Origin: Cydia pomonella
Taxonomy: Eukaryota; Arthropoda; Insecta; Lepidoptera; Tortricidae
Reading direction: 5' to 3'
DNA length: 64,000 nt
NCBI RefSeq assembly: GCF_033807575.1
Contig: NC_084705.1
Location: 8,116,019 to 8,180,018 of the forward strand
In this document: positions 48,956 through 61,881 of the stretch, one piece after another
Layout: every line of letters begins with the position of its first letter
Position numbering within the stretch: the stretch's first letter is position 1
The notes under the pieces: generated by a model
Seen by the model: the letters and a program-made list of their open reading frames with translations, nothing else
What the model was told of the DNA's origin: nothing
Database searches by the model: none
Translations under genes and position numbers: made by a program

Positions 48956-49850
48956 ATTTTCAAATCTTGTTGTGATGTAGTCGCCGGGTTAAGGAAGTGC
49001 AACTACAGTCAATATTTTAAACTTTTCCCCGCATGATAAAATGTAGGTAGTTATATTATTAAATATCTTCATAATAATAAATAAATAAATTCCATCCAGA
49101 AAGTATTTCGATGTCATTCTTTTTTTGAAAAGCTTAAAACTATATTAATAATTGTGTATAAACTATTTACTTAAGCAATGAATGCATTGCTTTTACATTT
49201 CCTTGTACTATAGGCATTCATGCCATGATATGTTTTTGGTAGTCGTAGCATATTATACTTAATACAACATGCACCATATCCATTACGTATTTTTGAGGTT
49301 CTTATTATTTTTCCTACCTGCTATTTTAGCTTCATTAATATCACAAGGGGAGAAGGGGACAAAGAACGGATGTGCGCTCTCTATTATTGGTTCTGGCCTA
49401 TCAATGTTCAGAAAAGTGGGGTGACGTATCTAACAGAAAATATTATTAATGAATCGTCGAGTTTGGTGCGGTGTTTGTCCCTGCGTGTAATTCTATATTT
49501 TAATTTTGTGACAAATGGCACAATACGCAATTACACAAAGATAGAAGCTTAGCGTTTTACAGGGACTTCAATAAGTGTAAAATCAATATTTAGTAAGTCA
49601 GCGAATATAATATGTACCTATTACTGTAACTTTTCAAATAAAAGGTATATGAAAGTAAAGAAGGTCTACTTCGGTCTGACCTACTAGCATGAGTTGTGTT
49701 CTCGCACGCAACTCCATACTTACATCATTTTGCGCTACTTCAAGTGCGAGAACGTAACACTAGACGTAGACGGTCAGGTGTGAAAAGAAAAAAAATGGGG
49801 CAATAGATAAATTGATCTAGCTTAATACAGCTCGTGATGAGGGTGCTAGA

Positions 49851-50011
49851 CGACGGTGTATATAATAGATAAATACTTAAATAAATAGAAAACATACATA
49901 ACATAGAAACAAAAATTTGCGATCAACGCCCAAATAAATTCTCTTACCAGGATTTGAACCCAGGACCTCCTGCTTCGTAAGCAGGGACACTACCGACTAG
50001 GCTAGCAGGCC
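49851..50011 (-). mobile_element. tRNA-derived SINE
   Basis: Minus-strand copy with TAGCCTAGTCGG (A box) and GGGTTCAAATCC (B box). Its body is diverged and AT-enriched compared with 29151-29375. Confidence 0.72.
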
Positions 50012-50510
50012 ATAACGTTACCACTGATAGAGAAAATAAACAAATTATAAATTGAAATAGATGAGATGACATATATTAAGGAAAAAGTGAAGAAACCCCC
50101 CAGTGGTGGCTACTTAAGACACAAATTAAAATATTTGATAAAATTAATTTGATTTCTTCCCAAAGTTGTGTAAAATAATCACATTTTTTTACGGAGACTA
50201 CATCTAAAATACAGTTCTGCATTGTTCTGTATACCTCGTTGACTGCTAGACGATCCCTTCTATCATTAAGTAGATGTCTATTGTCTAATAAGATTTGATG
50301 AATGAATGGTATTTTTAGATTATACGTATTCGAATTTAAACCGTCGTGAGACATATTAACTAATAATAGTACCTATGATTGCATATGCACCTATCCTATT
50401 CAGAGACAGAGAACCTCATAAGGATACCATATTGATACACACTTGCATACTCATATGAACACAAACATATGCACTCTTATGCATCCCAGTCCCACACACA
50501 CACTCGCACA

Positions 50511-50514
<4 letters not shown>

Positions 50515-50586
<72 letters not shown>
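50515..50586. repeat. (CA)36 microsatellite
   Basis: Thirty-six uninterrupted CA units, with shorter interrupted CA runs just before. Frames reading poly-TH or poly-CV across it are artefacts of the repeat. Confidence 0.97.
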
Positions 50587-50590
<4 letters not shown>

Positions 50591-50859
50591 AATACAAGCA
50601 CAACTCTTATTCTATCCTAATATTTTACTTTATTAAGTTAATAGAAGACAACAACTTTATTTTACTTTATCTTTATCTCTATTTCTCTATCTTCTTTCAC
50701 TATATTAAATATATATCGTCTAGTTTTACAATTTAGTCTTCCCTGTAATAACGAATGTACCTATCCATTGTTCAATTCTCTAATAATATTTTGTCTAATA
50801 ATTTCATTTAAACTTGTTATTTGTTATTAGCATTATTGTATTAATAGATATTTAGGGTT

Positions 50860-50985
50860 ATCATTCTCTCCTCCACGGGACAGGCAAAGCCTAGTGTGGA
50901 GGTCAGTAAAAACTGTATCCAAGTGAATATTTTTTGAAATAAACAATTTTTACTTTTTACTTTTACTTTTTACTTTTATTCAGTG
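50860..50985 (+). mobile_element. Probable LINE 3' tail with TTTTTAC repeats
   Basis: CTCCTCCACGGGACAGGCAA... is followed by AATAAAC and a TTTTTACTTT-type tandem run. A unique segment, a polyadenylation-like signal and then a simple repeat is how many insect LINE tails end. No coding part is left. Confidence 0.4.
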
Positions 50986-51899
50986 CGGAAAATATGTACA
51001 TTTTTCTATAATTCATATTAAATAGCAATTTTATTACTTGTGACACTAAACTTTAGTAAACCCCGAAAGTTGCACCCTTTTTTTTGCCCATAGAAAAATA
51101 CTCGTAAAGTACTAAACTTATTTATCGAAAAATAGACCAAACCATTTCTATAATATTCTGTGGATTCTTGTCTTAAATGGTTCTTATTGTTGTGATTGTG
51201 AACAATTATTTAAAAAAATCGAATTAAAGTTGATTTATTATTATTATTAAGGATCAATATAACCTAATTGTTAATTTAAAAATAATTAAAGTACGAAGTT
51301 TAATTTTATTTTATTCCTTTTCCAGTACCCATATAAGTAACCATGATGATTAATTAGTTGTCCAAGGCATATATTCTTATAATTCATCAATAACTTTGAA
51401 AAGCCTTTTTTCTCTCTTTCGCATGTTCTTCCCTCAAAATCTTTCAAATTATACATGCTATAAAGACATGAGGCACGTATCTTGAATGATATCAGATTAA
51501 CTTGATATCAATCACTCCGTAACTTCGCAGTAGAACTATATTTTTGACGACCATAAACTTCAAATGCGATTTTCTTAACTTGTACATTTCGTCAGTTTCT
51601 TATTCAAAAAATTATAAAAAAATAGTGGTTGTACTTGTAGATCTGGTTCTTTTTTCTTTAGATAGGTAATTTTATCTAGTTTTAGGAACTATCGATAACT
51701 CCATATCCGGAAAGTTGTGCCTTTCCAGACTCAAAGGCACAAATTATCTTAATTATACGTATTATAGGCCCCTAAGGTTTAAACTACTTTTATTCTATAA
51801 TTAAATAAGACAGAAATATAATTTGAAAAAAAAAAAACTGCTGGATTAATTCCGTTGAAATGCAATATGTAATGTATCTTAACATTGGGATACAAGGAT

Positions 51900-52140
51900 G
51901 GTAAAACAAAAGGTTGTAAACGCTCTTCTCTTAATGAACCTAAAGTCCCTGACGCGGAGGAGCTGAGACCATAAAATATTAATGAACCTAATTAGCTTAT
52001 GGTTCATAAATAAGCGGCATAATTCCAGAGTACATCATCTCGGGAACATGCAAATTGTGTGAGAAATAAAAGATGATAACGTTTTTATAAAGTTCCGGCG
52101 AGGGGCGCCTATGTGAGCTTCAGAATGGGTCCTTTATATG
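51900..52140. promoter_or_regulatory. Candidate cis-regulatory island with octamer
   Basis: Contains TAATTAGC (homeodomain core), an octamer ATGCAAAT at 52048-52055 and CATAAATAAG/TTCATAAATAAGC words, ending in GGCGAGGGGCGCC. No repeats or frames. Confidence 0.28.
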
Positions 52141-52639
52141 GGACGACTTTATATTTTATGTCATCTTTTGAGTTTAATTCATCTAAAGTAGTAGTTTTGG
52201 TTGCGGACGAGAGATACTAGTTTGAAACTACCTGCTGCTGCTGTTTTGTTTCGGCTTTAGCATCTTCACCTCAAACCTAGGAAACTTAAGTAACTTTTAT
52301 CCATCACCATCAGGATCCCCACGATTCCCACGTAGCGGAACTGCGAGCGTAGCTTATATCATATATAATAAAAAAAATGTTATTTATTCAGGTATCAACC
52401 CATTACATTACAAAAATTAAAACTAATTAGGTGCAGCGGGGACACCTTGCTCATATATATAACTAGTAGACATAAGAAATAGAGTTAGTTAATAATTGAT
52501 TTAGTTTAGATCATTATTAGGTTATTTTTTTCAAATTCACACTGAATTTCTTTACTTGCTAAGACACGTACGAATATTATCATATCATTATAATTTATAA
52601 GAGACCTCTAATTATATGAAATGCAATTAAATTATTACG

Positions 52640-52960
52640 TACAATATGGATATGTTTCAGAATTGGAAGATTGCACGCATTGCATTGCTTGCATGTGGAA
52701 CCGGCCCTGCGATACAATTCTATTACTAAATGTTCCAAGGATCTGACTTACGGCCCTGCACTGATGTCTAGTTTTCTACTACTTCGATCATACAGTCCGC
52801 TTTGTCGAGTATTTTCTCTAGCCGTGTCTTCCGACACGATGTCGAGTCGTGTCGTATCCGCAAAGCGTAAACGATCGCTTTGAAATTTTAAAATTACAAC
52901 GAGTAGCCGGCAAAGAAGCGGCGATGAAAAGGGAAACAACGCCAGATGATGATAAATAGC
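52640..52960. promoter_or_regulatory. Candidate cis-regulatory island
   Basis: CpG-richer stretch with the inverted words TCTTCCGACACGATGTCGAG and GTCGTGTCGTATCCGC. Two overlapping frames of 60-70 codons on opposite strands have no recognisable content. Confidence 0.22.
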
Positions 52961-53215
52961 GCGTTAAATATGTAGTCCGTCTGTAGGACGTGTTTCGCCT
53001 AACAAGCTTTGCTTAAAATTGTGGATTACGCAATTCATGCTGGCCGTCGTATGGAATACACAAGGCTTTTAGATAACCGTTTTGTTTTTAGTACACAATT
53101 CTTATCTAAAAATCTGGTCTGGTAAATGAATAAAAGACGCAGAGGTAAGTAGTAAGAGGCTATATAAGTACTCTGACGAGCGTTATTAAGGGTATATTAT
53201 TCTACTAGAATTTTT

Positions 53216-53447
53216 ACGGCTCGATTCGAAGAATGATTAAGACACGTTTAAGATCTTTAAAAGACATGTCAAAATTGACGTATTTCGATTCCGCTGTGAT
53301 CTACGATATTTCTGACGTCAAAGTGACATTGGTTGCCCGAATCAAGCTGCTTCTGTCAATTATACGACATACAAACGATATCTAAATGAGAACTTATCTA
53401 AACCAGAACTTATCGTAATCGTATCTCATTCTTCGAATCGGGCCGTT
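53216..53447. mobile_element. TIR element with CGGCCCG-type ends, copy 2
   Basis: About 85-90% similar by eye to 15825-16099, but about 40 bp shorter owing to internal deletions. Bordered by TTA on both sides, a three-base target as used by PIF/Harbinger transposases, so that superfamily is a reasonable but untested assignment. Confidence 0.7.
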
Positions 53448-53799
53448 AGGCACATGACTCGAGAGATGAAAGAACTTGATCCACCAGCTTGCCGCTTTGA
53501 GTTTGGCTATTCCTTTGTATGCATGGATGAATGAAAATACCAATGTAGACAAGTATACATAAGTAGAAAATACATTTTCAACCTTCAATAGATATCAAAT
53601 AACTTGGCTTAGTTATGTGCATCACGGAAATTTCTTAAAGATGTATGTACCTAATTTTACTTGAGCACAATTTTTTATTAGTTATGTTTTTGCACGATCC
53701 TTACGTATCTCAAACGGGCAAAATTATTCCACGCCGCATTTTCCTTACGGCATTGCCAATAAATTTCCTAAGTACGCCATGATTAGAAAAATAGCCGAA

Positions 53800-54060
53800 C
53801 AATTTGGCTAGCACTGAAAAAAATGAGAACACCCGTAAGCCTGCAAGACGCATGGCTCGGGACGTGTCTACGGCGGTAATTAGTCGAGATACTAATTTAC
53901 ATTTGTATTCAAAATTCGAGCGCTCGCTATTCTCGGGTCGTCTGTTTATTTTCATCTCGTTTTTTTACCGGAGCGTACCGCATTGCTGTGTTTTTCGCGT
54001 AAAAATTTACGCGGCGTCCCCCTAACAAATGTCCCGGCGCTGTCACCTAACGAACGGGCT
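53800..54060. promoter_or_regulatory. Candidate cis-regulatory island
   Basis: Includes GCGGTAATTAGTCG, GTTTATTTTCATC and the near-palindrome CGCGTAAAAATTTACGCGG. It begins beside a lone MITE end (CACTGAAAAAAAT, 53813). No credible frame. Confidence 0.25.
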
Positions 54061-54284
54061 GAACAACTCCTAATATAATAAAGTCGATTGTTTTGGGAAA
54101 ACGTTTTCAGCTTTCTTATATTTTTATAATTATTTTTGTTTTGATGTATGACATCGAAAAAAGGAATTGAAGCGATGCACTCAATGAATCTTCAGATGAA
54201 CGGGAGAAGATGACGTCAATGGCGGTTCCTGTGCAAACCCACTGGTTTACTCAAAATGAAAAATGTAGCATGTCCTGTGATTTG

Positions 54285-54531
54285 TACACTGAAAGAAATG
54301 TTTGCATAACTGTAACAAAATTTTGGTTACTGTTTACACAAAAATTGGGACTTGCGAACTATGTGTTATATTATATGTTACAAAACCGTGTTTGGCCGTC
54401 AGTGTTCAGGTACTGGGTATACACTACAAAATAAGTTTGTAAATTTATGCAAAGTTTATTTTCTTATAACCGTAGTTTAGTTATTTAGTAAAGTTACAAA
54501 ACCAGTTCGGCTATCTATTTTTTTCAGTGTA
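54285..54531. mobile_element. MITE with TACACTGAAA ends
   Basis: The ends TACACTGAAAGAAAT (54285) and ATTTTTTTCAGTGTA (to 54531) are inverted copies of each other with one mismatch. TA flanks suggest a Tc1/mariner-type target. The interior is non-coding. A single matching end (CACTGAAAAAAAT) occurs alone at 53813. Confidence 0.55.
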
Positions 54532-54924
54532 ATCAGTCTTTCATTGAAAGCCCTTGTCATCCACGATTGAAGGTGTGCTTCCGATACTATACTTTGTGCA
54601 GCCTGTATGTGTTAGTAGCTCCTAAGGTAATATCCTCAAAGAATAGTATGGAACCTTCTTCAACCTTTTTGATTATCTTTTTATTTATGACACTAATAAG
54701 CTTCTGACTTTTGAAAAATGTCATCATTATCAAATATTTCGAACAAATTGTCAAAAACACTGCCAAAGATTAACACAGTGTGTTTCTTTTTGTTGTCGAT
54801 TATTACAAATAACTTTTGTTCGTAAATTATATTTTTTTATCTTTTGGTCTAATTAAAAAAATATTAACGTCAGAGCATGCCTGAGAAGTAACCCGTATGG
54901 AACCATTTCCACTATGTTGACAAA

Positions 54925-54981
54925 TAGGCTTACCGTCAGGCGGGCCGTATGCTTGTTTGCCACCGACATAGTATAAAAAGG
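54925..54981 (+). mobile_element. CR1-like LINE 3' tail, short
   Basis: Only the last 55-60 bases remain (AGGCGGGCCGTATGCTTG, GCCACCGACATAGTATAAAAA). The extreme 5' truncation is typical of abortive target-primed reverse transcription. Confidence 0.65.
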
Positions 54982-55682
54982 CAGATATTTTAAGTTTTGA
55001 ATCCATCATATTATTCAGACAACAGCTATAGTATTTGTTTTCATAACTATAAGTCCTACCTGGTTAACCTTGTTAAGCTATAGTTAGGTAATTTTCATAT
55101 AAGAAAAAAACTATAATCTGATTATTCCCATAACCCAGCCAACTATAATTAAGTCAAACAAACCAATATTAGTATGTAGGCAGAGTAATGAAAACATGTT
55201 GTTTTTAAAGCATCGTATTAAACATAGCATGAATAACGATCGGGCGCATTACACACAACACAATAATAAATGTTCAGACATAATACGGAGCCACCCATTA
55301 ACGAAAGCACGTAAAATCCATTTGGCATTTTCATTTCAATTTTATTTAATTAAGGCTTTTGCGGGTAGGCTTCGGTACGGTATTGACTAGTGGTTTTCAA
55401 AATTTAATTAAAGAACACTACTTATGGTACTCTGAAATTAATGTTTTCATGTAATCGATTACCTCATTGACATCCAATTTTGAGTAACATTCATTTTTAT
55501 ATGTTTCTATGGATAGAAAATTAAAAATATACTGCATCTAAAATAATTGGTAACAATTCATTTATGATTAAAGCCAAGATGCCTAGTTGATTGAGCGAGA
55601 AGAAACTGAAAACAAACAAAACTTCAACTGTATCAGATGCTAAAAAGACAGTATCTAAATCTATGCCTCATTTCAGAACTAG

Positions 55683-56382
55683 TGTTGATAGGAACTCGAG
55701 TCTTTTGAGTCTATATTTGGAGAACTCGACTCGTTTTTACGAGATTGCGCTAAAAACTTCCGAATCTTTTATGTCCCGATCTCATGTCGAGTCTTTTATT
55801 GAATATTTTTTAAGCGGAACTCATAAGGACTCTCGAGCCGCGGAATAAAGATTTTGTCAACAATTTTATAGGTTTTAGCTAAATACTAGTAGCAGTAAGA
55901 AAATAGTCGTTATTGTATGTTGTACAGTCAGCATCAAAAGTAGCGGATCAAATAACGTTTCATAAGTAACTACCATTCTGTAACAACTTATCAAAAAGTG
56001 ATGTCTTTAATATAGAACAACTAAGACTGTCAAAGATATACTTTTGAGCGCAAATTTTAGAAATTTATCTATATTTGGAAAAGTTATCCGGAATATCAGA
56101 TACTTTTGGCGCGTTGTTTCATCCGCTACTTTTGATGCTGACTGTACCTTACCCATGAATTTTACGTGAAGACTATTCATATTGTTTTTTTATTTGTAAA
56201 AAAAGAGAGTTCTCTGAAAAGTACTCAAGTCTCTACAACAGCCTCGAGTCTCTACAACAGACTCGAGTTTCTACAACAGACTCGAGTCTCTAACAAGTTG
56301 CAAAAAAACTCGAGATTTGACTTAATTATAAGATTCTTAAAGCTGAGGACTCAAGGGACGCGAGTCTTGACCAACCACTACT
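55683..56382. repeat. CTCGAG-rich repeat family, copy 2
   Basis: Homologous to 47876-48360 and in the same orientation (AGGAACTCGAGTCTTTTGAG at the start, CGAGTCTTGACCAACCACTA at the end). Its right half holds about four tandem units of a 20-22-bp sequence built on CTCGAGTCTCTACAACAGA (about 56222-56292). The 226-bp MITE at 55922-56147 splits it. Confidence 0.72.
55922..56147. mobile_element. 226-bp MITE with 27-bp TIRs
   Basis: Perfect terminal inverted repeats (GTACAGTCAGCATCAAAAGT and on to 27 bp) occupy 55922-55948 and 56121-56147. The interior is AT-rich and non-coding. It sits inside the CTCGAG-rich repeat (55683-56382), splitting it, with TA on both sides of the CAGTCAGC ends. Confidence 0.85.
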
Positions 56383-57389
56383 CAGTAGGTACAGTATGTA
56401 TTGTATGTGTATACTAGTAAGTATCCAAGTATTCTGGGGTTAGTATGGTCGCCAGAGCTCCTAAACATGGGCGGCGTTAATGTTGAGGAACCCGGCATTT
56501 CTCTTCATCTATGGAATGTGAAAATCGTCTATACGATCAACACAACATTATATTTTACTTGCGTGTAATAGCGAAATAAATGTTTCACGTCCTAACATAT
56601 AATTTCCGCACTTAACAATGTTACCTAACAGTCATTAATCATTATTCATCGGACAACATTGCATAGCGACAAGACAGGCCAAGGTGGTCTGCATGAGAAA
56701 TGCCAAGTCCGGCAGCAGCCTAATGTGCTGTCAATCATCCAACCTGCCGGTGTATGTGCGACGAATACTAACTTGTTTTTTTATTGGGCTGGAACGGAGG
56801 ACGGAATGCCAATAAATCGATGAGTCAGTATGGAATAGATTTCCACGGATTAAAGCATTCCGTGTCTACCGCGAAATCCCCGGCCGTTTAAATGTTCTGG
56901 GACATCCTGTCGACATACAGTAGGTACGTATACGTACTTGCCAGTGTATGCTTCGTACAGAAAGTATCTTGTACAGCGAAATAATTAAAATATACAGTAA
57001 ATACTGAGGAGCAAGATATACTTTTCGTGTCTAATTGTGTAAATGCAAGTCCTTTTTATATTAAGCATCAGAAATAACCTTCGTGTTGACTAAAAGTATC
57101 GATAGTGGGTTCTTTATAATATTTCAATATGAATATTTTTTTTTTATTAGGAAGACACACCAACCGTTGGGATTTGCTAAAGGCGAACCAACGAGACAAA
57201 GATCGTAGGAAGCCTTTGGATAAGAGCAGTGTGAGGTTGATTGATTAAGCACTCGACAAATACTCGCAATCAACCTAAGTTCAAATAGTTGTAAATTAAA
57301 AACAAGCAACAATGGATTGAAAAAATCGATCTACAATTAGATTTAGATAGTCATCGATTAATATAACAATTCGCCGGAATCTATAAAAA

Positions 57390-57600
57390 ATGAAATTAAA
57401 ATTGCACTCGCGCGCACCCGTCCGTTCAGTGATGGCACGGCGATCTAGTCTGCGGTAGGCGAGATCCATCTCTGTCGATAGCGCTATCGGTCACGTATCG
57501 AGTACTCGGATCGACTCGTAATTCGCTGCGCAGGCGCCGGTGATGTCACGGTATTGTTTACAAACGTACGCGTATGGGGCATGATTTTTGCCCAATGGTT
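57390..57600 (+). promoter_or_regulatory. Candidate promoter island with initiator motif
   Basis: CpG-rich stretch with a perfect arthropod initiator word TTCAGTG (A at 57428) and GATAGCGCTATCGG. No TATA box and no match to the downstream promoter element at +28 to +32. No donor site follows closely. Confidence 0.25.
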
Positions 57601-58861
57601 TTACCTATTCAACCTTCTATAAGGAAGGAAGAAGTTTTTGTGGTAAAGTTCAGTATGTTTATAAAATAAAACTATCGAAAGATATTTTAAACTTGCCATA
57701 CTATAAATAAAGTTTACAGTGAAAGAACTTTAATTCTTAATTTAATTTTGAAAATATTATTTAAGTTTATGAATTAAATTATTTTTCTTAAGATCCCTAC
57801 TGACTTTAATATTAACAGTAACTACGAAAATTATAAATTCAAAGATTAATGTTAAATTTGGAACTAAATAGTAACAATCATACACCATTTTTAGATTCGA
57901 GTATAAATTAAGACAGGTATAAAATAGGGGGAAAAAATATCTGATAGTGACTAAAAAATATTGAAAAACTGCCTGTTGTTATACCACAAATGAAAATATG
58001 AATAAAGATTTTATTAAAACCAGTTTAATATGAAGAAACATATTTGCGTCACCTCAAGTAAGCGGGTGGTAATGCCTGATACAATATCTGTGAATAATTT
58101 GAACAGGTAAATTTACAAGTCAATTGCTATTTTGATAAATCTGAAGCATCCTTAGGTTTAGTTATTACGGATCAGAATCGCACTAAATCCAATTTCGACA
58201 ACAGTAAATTTATTGTTGTCAAAACTACAGTGACGCGAACTGTAATTTATTGTCATCTTTGCGAAGTCATTGCGTAAATCATGAATTTATGACAGTACAG
58301 ACAGCATTGTCTAGCTCCGATAGTGCCTTTGTTGTCGCATAAACAAGTAATTTCGTCTTTGTCGAATACTTAACGAATTTTTGGCAATTTGAATAGCTTT
58401 TGTTTGACACCTGAGGTTTGGGTTTTATGGAGGTATGCAAATTTGTAAAAAGTGGAGCAACGGCGGCTCTTTTTCAAATTCCGTTACCTTTTATTACGGC
58501 TATTATGAAATAAATACAAAGATTATTTCACGTGCTTAGTAAACTTACCATGTTGAAGACGTAATTTATGGACGCCGAACATGTTAGCGTCTTGTATTTT
58601 TTTCATCTCAGCAACTTTAACGCACCAGCACCACACATTCAGCAAATAAGCTATTATTAATCCTAAAACAATAACATTAATATTCTGGTAATGTTACTTG
58701 TACAAATCATATTTCAAGCGAAAATTGGGGATCAGTTAATTTGAACAATCGGTTTTCAGGTACCTTATAGATGGAACGAAGTAAGTTACTATTGGTATTT
58801 CGACATAAGTTTAAGAAATCTAGTGAGTAGTCTATAAAACAATCACAACCTACCGAACTTT

Positions 58862-59060
58862 ATGAGTCACCCCTACCCGTTTCAATACGCCCTAGTCATG
58901 CAACGAAGCCTACAAATAAAGCATAGCAAAGTTAAAGACTTAATTAGCGGTCGCAGCGGGGCGCCGCCGTCGCGTTTATCTTATCGACGCGAGCGCAGCG
59001 CACGACGCGCATGCGTACCGATGCCGATATGCCGGGATAAGGGCAATTTTGAATTAGGAA
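58862..59060. promoter_or_regulatory. Candidate regulatory CpG island
   Basis: TTAATTAGC (about 58940), two GATA sites in TTATCTTATC (58976-58985), and GCGCATGCG (59007-59015), which resembles the NRF1/ewg palindrome. Very CpG-rich between 58950 and 59015. Frames on both strands follow composition. Confidence 0.3.
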
Positions 59061-60064
59061 TGTAATGTTTATTGTAGCGACAGATTTAGAATCTTGGCTT
59101 AAACTAACAGTGGATCCGAGTCTTCCGTTACGATTGTCTCCAACTACTAGCACTTTGTTCAATTTACGCTTCAACCAAATTAGGTAGGGTTGACCAGATG
59201 AACTGCATCCCAGCTGCAACAATGCGTTGTTTTCATCCAAGTTGCAACCTGGTTTTTAGTCCACTTGCGTCGGTCAAATAATATTGTAGCTGGTAGTGCT
59301 ACCATTTACAACTGCAGATTGATGTCATGCATTTCATCGACATCAAAGTAATCACTGACCATCGATGAGACAAATCAATAATACCTAAGTATACTACCTA
59401 AAATTACGGTGAAATGTTTTTGAAATCTAAGGCTTAGTTTCGAGTACCTGCCTATGAGGATAAGTGTTTGATGATAAATCGAATTAACCGATTTTTATGC
59501 GTGTCCTTTTTATGTATGCATCAGCGTAACATTAAGGAATTCTTTTCATATCATTATCAGTTACGTCGTACACATTGTTATAAGTTTTTGGCAATGTCAT
59601 TGTTATATTTTTTACACACCCATAAAGAATCAAAATGTAATTCCAGCAATTTTATTTAATTGAATGAGAACTGACATTATGATTGTCTATAGTATTGTCA
59701 ACTTAACAGCCTATATAAAGAGCCCAAGAGCTTGACATTGTATTTCAATGGTATTTTACGTTACATTTAGTGCATCTTGCTCACCCCAATTGTTACCTAA
59801 CATCATATCATCACTTTCTTAAACAGTCGAAAGACATCCAGTGCAATCTGCTCCAAAAATCTTGACAACGGTTGTGTCTCTCGTGGGATGGTTCATAATA
59901 CCTTCCGTTCACCATGATGAACCACATCCAGTAGATGTTCGTCACTATAACTCATACAAAGAGCTACACTCCGCCACATTTTTTGGGGACAAAAAGCAAG
60001 ACAACGAAAAGAATTCAGACCCAGGCCTCTCTTCGTTTACGCCACTTATTCCGTTCCACAGCTA

Positions 60065-60170
60065 TAGTTTGTGTCATCCACGACGACGCGCAGATTTGTC
60101 AAATCTAACCTTTAATAACATGACAATAACAGTCAAGGTATTCGTCGTCATGAGTGACACGATCTATAGT
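60065..60170. mobile_element. Short TIR element, copy 2
   Basis: It shares the core (GCGCAGATTTGTCAAATC, AACATGACAATAA) and both inverted ends with 14361-14465. The hexamer CTATAG occurs on each side, either as a longer TIR or as part of the target duplication. It lies inside a 112-codon plus-strand frame (59841-60179) that is therefore unlikely to be a gene. Confidence 0.65.
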
Positions 60171-61881
60171 CTCAGCTAGAAGTGTTCCGCGATCTTCCGA
60201 ATGTCGTTCATCCAATGAGCTGACGGACGCCAGTTGCTACGTTCATCCGACAGCGGCTACCAATCCGTTAACAGCCGTTAGGTTTGTACTTTATCTACTT
60301 ATGATATGAACAAAACAACTTTCTTTCTGACGGTAATCTCACCCTTGTATGATTGTTTTGAGGGGAATTTGATGCACCTATTTGATGGAGAATACTTTCA
60401 ATATGAATTCTGGTTCTTACCATCCTACTAGAACGTGCATTAATGTTAAGACTTATAAATATGACAGATGACAGTTTATTTATCATAAAGCCAGCTACGG
60501 GTATCGGAACTGGATCGCCTGGGTGGCGGGTCGGAATACGACTAATTAAGATAACTCAATATGTCCGCGCAGCGAAATATGGGTGCGCGCGCAAGATAGA
60601 TAGCTATGTGCGCAGGATACGCTCTGGCAAATTGTTGTTATATCAGGTTATTCATTGGTTGACCGCGATGGATCGATTGTGTCTGGTAATTATACTAGGT
60701 AATGTTTGAAAGTAGGCCAAAAATATTTATGTTTAAGTAAAATATGGGTGGTTGAGTGTGCCCTAAAAATTTGGATGATAGTCGTACTCTACCTTCTTTC
60801 TGCAAAGCTTTCGACTTATAAATTTTAGGATTTGAAACATTTAGCGCTCGACTAGATTTCGATTTAATAGCATATTCTGTGGGAGCCCATCCTTTCCCTT
60901 TAATTTTTTAACTTCGATCCTAGCTAAATCTATCAAGGATTAGTTTTAAACAAAGTATGACCACACACACATTTTACAAGCAAAATGTAAACGAAAATTG
61001 TTAAAACGTCTAATTAGAGTAAAGTTTAGTGACAAAACCCGATATCAGTAGCATCGTCACGAAACCCGGCTCTAATAAAGTGAACAATCTCACGTTCCTA
61101 ATTAGACCATTCATTATAAGCCTTCCATGGGAGCCTTATTTCTGCAAAACGGGCTTCATTTTTGACCGGATTTTGTTACGGCAATTTGGGCTGGTTTATC
61201 GTTTAATATGACGCTGGTTTAGTTACGGATATGATGGATGGAGTAGAAAATTTACTGCGGATTAAACCATCAAGGAATACTTTTCTATTTTTTGACAAAT
61301 ATGCTACAATTGTTACTCCAAAGTGGATTAGGTGCGTTGCGAGTTTCGGGCTATATCTTAAGCCTTTATGAGGCTTTTACATATTACCCACCTGTTCTTA
61401 ACTTTATTCGAAAGTTATAGGGTTCAATTTTGCACAATTCTTAACAGCCTTATGCCTTATAAAGGGTTAAGTGATTTCATCATCATTCTAATCATCATCA
61501 TCATTGTTAAGTGATTCATTAGACTTATGGCGTTAGTCAATAAACGAGCTACAGGCCTCAATTTTCTATTTATCGTCTTAATCTGTTATTTTGACTTATA
61601 TGTTTGTAAGAAGAAGAAACATAAATTAACTAATTGAGACTTGTACAGTTTCATAAATTTCCTGATTACCATGAATGAAACTAGATGTTAAATTTTAGTA
61701 AGTAGTTACACTTAATATTACCTTGTTAACATAGTAATATGAATGGAATCCATGCTTTAAATAAGATTTTATGAAAGGTTCTGTTATATACTGATGGAAC
61801 AATTAAATTCTGTTGCTTATCTTAGCTGGGAAACGTTAATTTCCATGCATACACAAACTTAGCCTAAACCTCTAAATCTAT
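60171..61881. other. Unassigned non-coding DNA
   Basis: A GC-richer patch at 60490-60640 and an ATC-triplet run near 61480-61505. No gene supported. Confidence 0.4.

Noticed and set aside
50416..50736. Poly-cysteine/valine and poly-threonine/histidine frames
   Set aside because: They are translations of the (CA)36 microsatellite and its flanks, not genes.
57140..57250. Possible RTE C-terminus (minus/plus frames around GGAAGACACACCAACCG)
   Set aside because: Only a vague resemblance to the RGRPxxRW region; no second motif supports it.
59841..60179. 112-codon plus-strand frame
   Set aside because: Its last third lies in the short TIR element at 60065-60170, a known repeat within the window.
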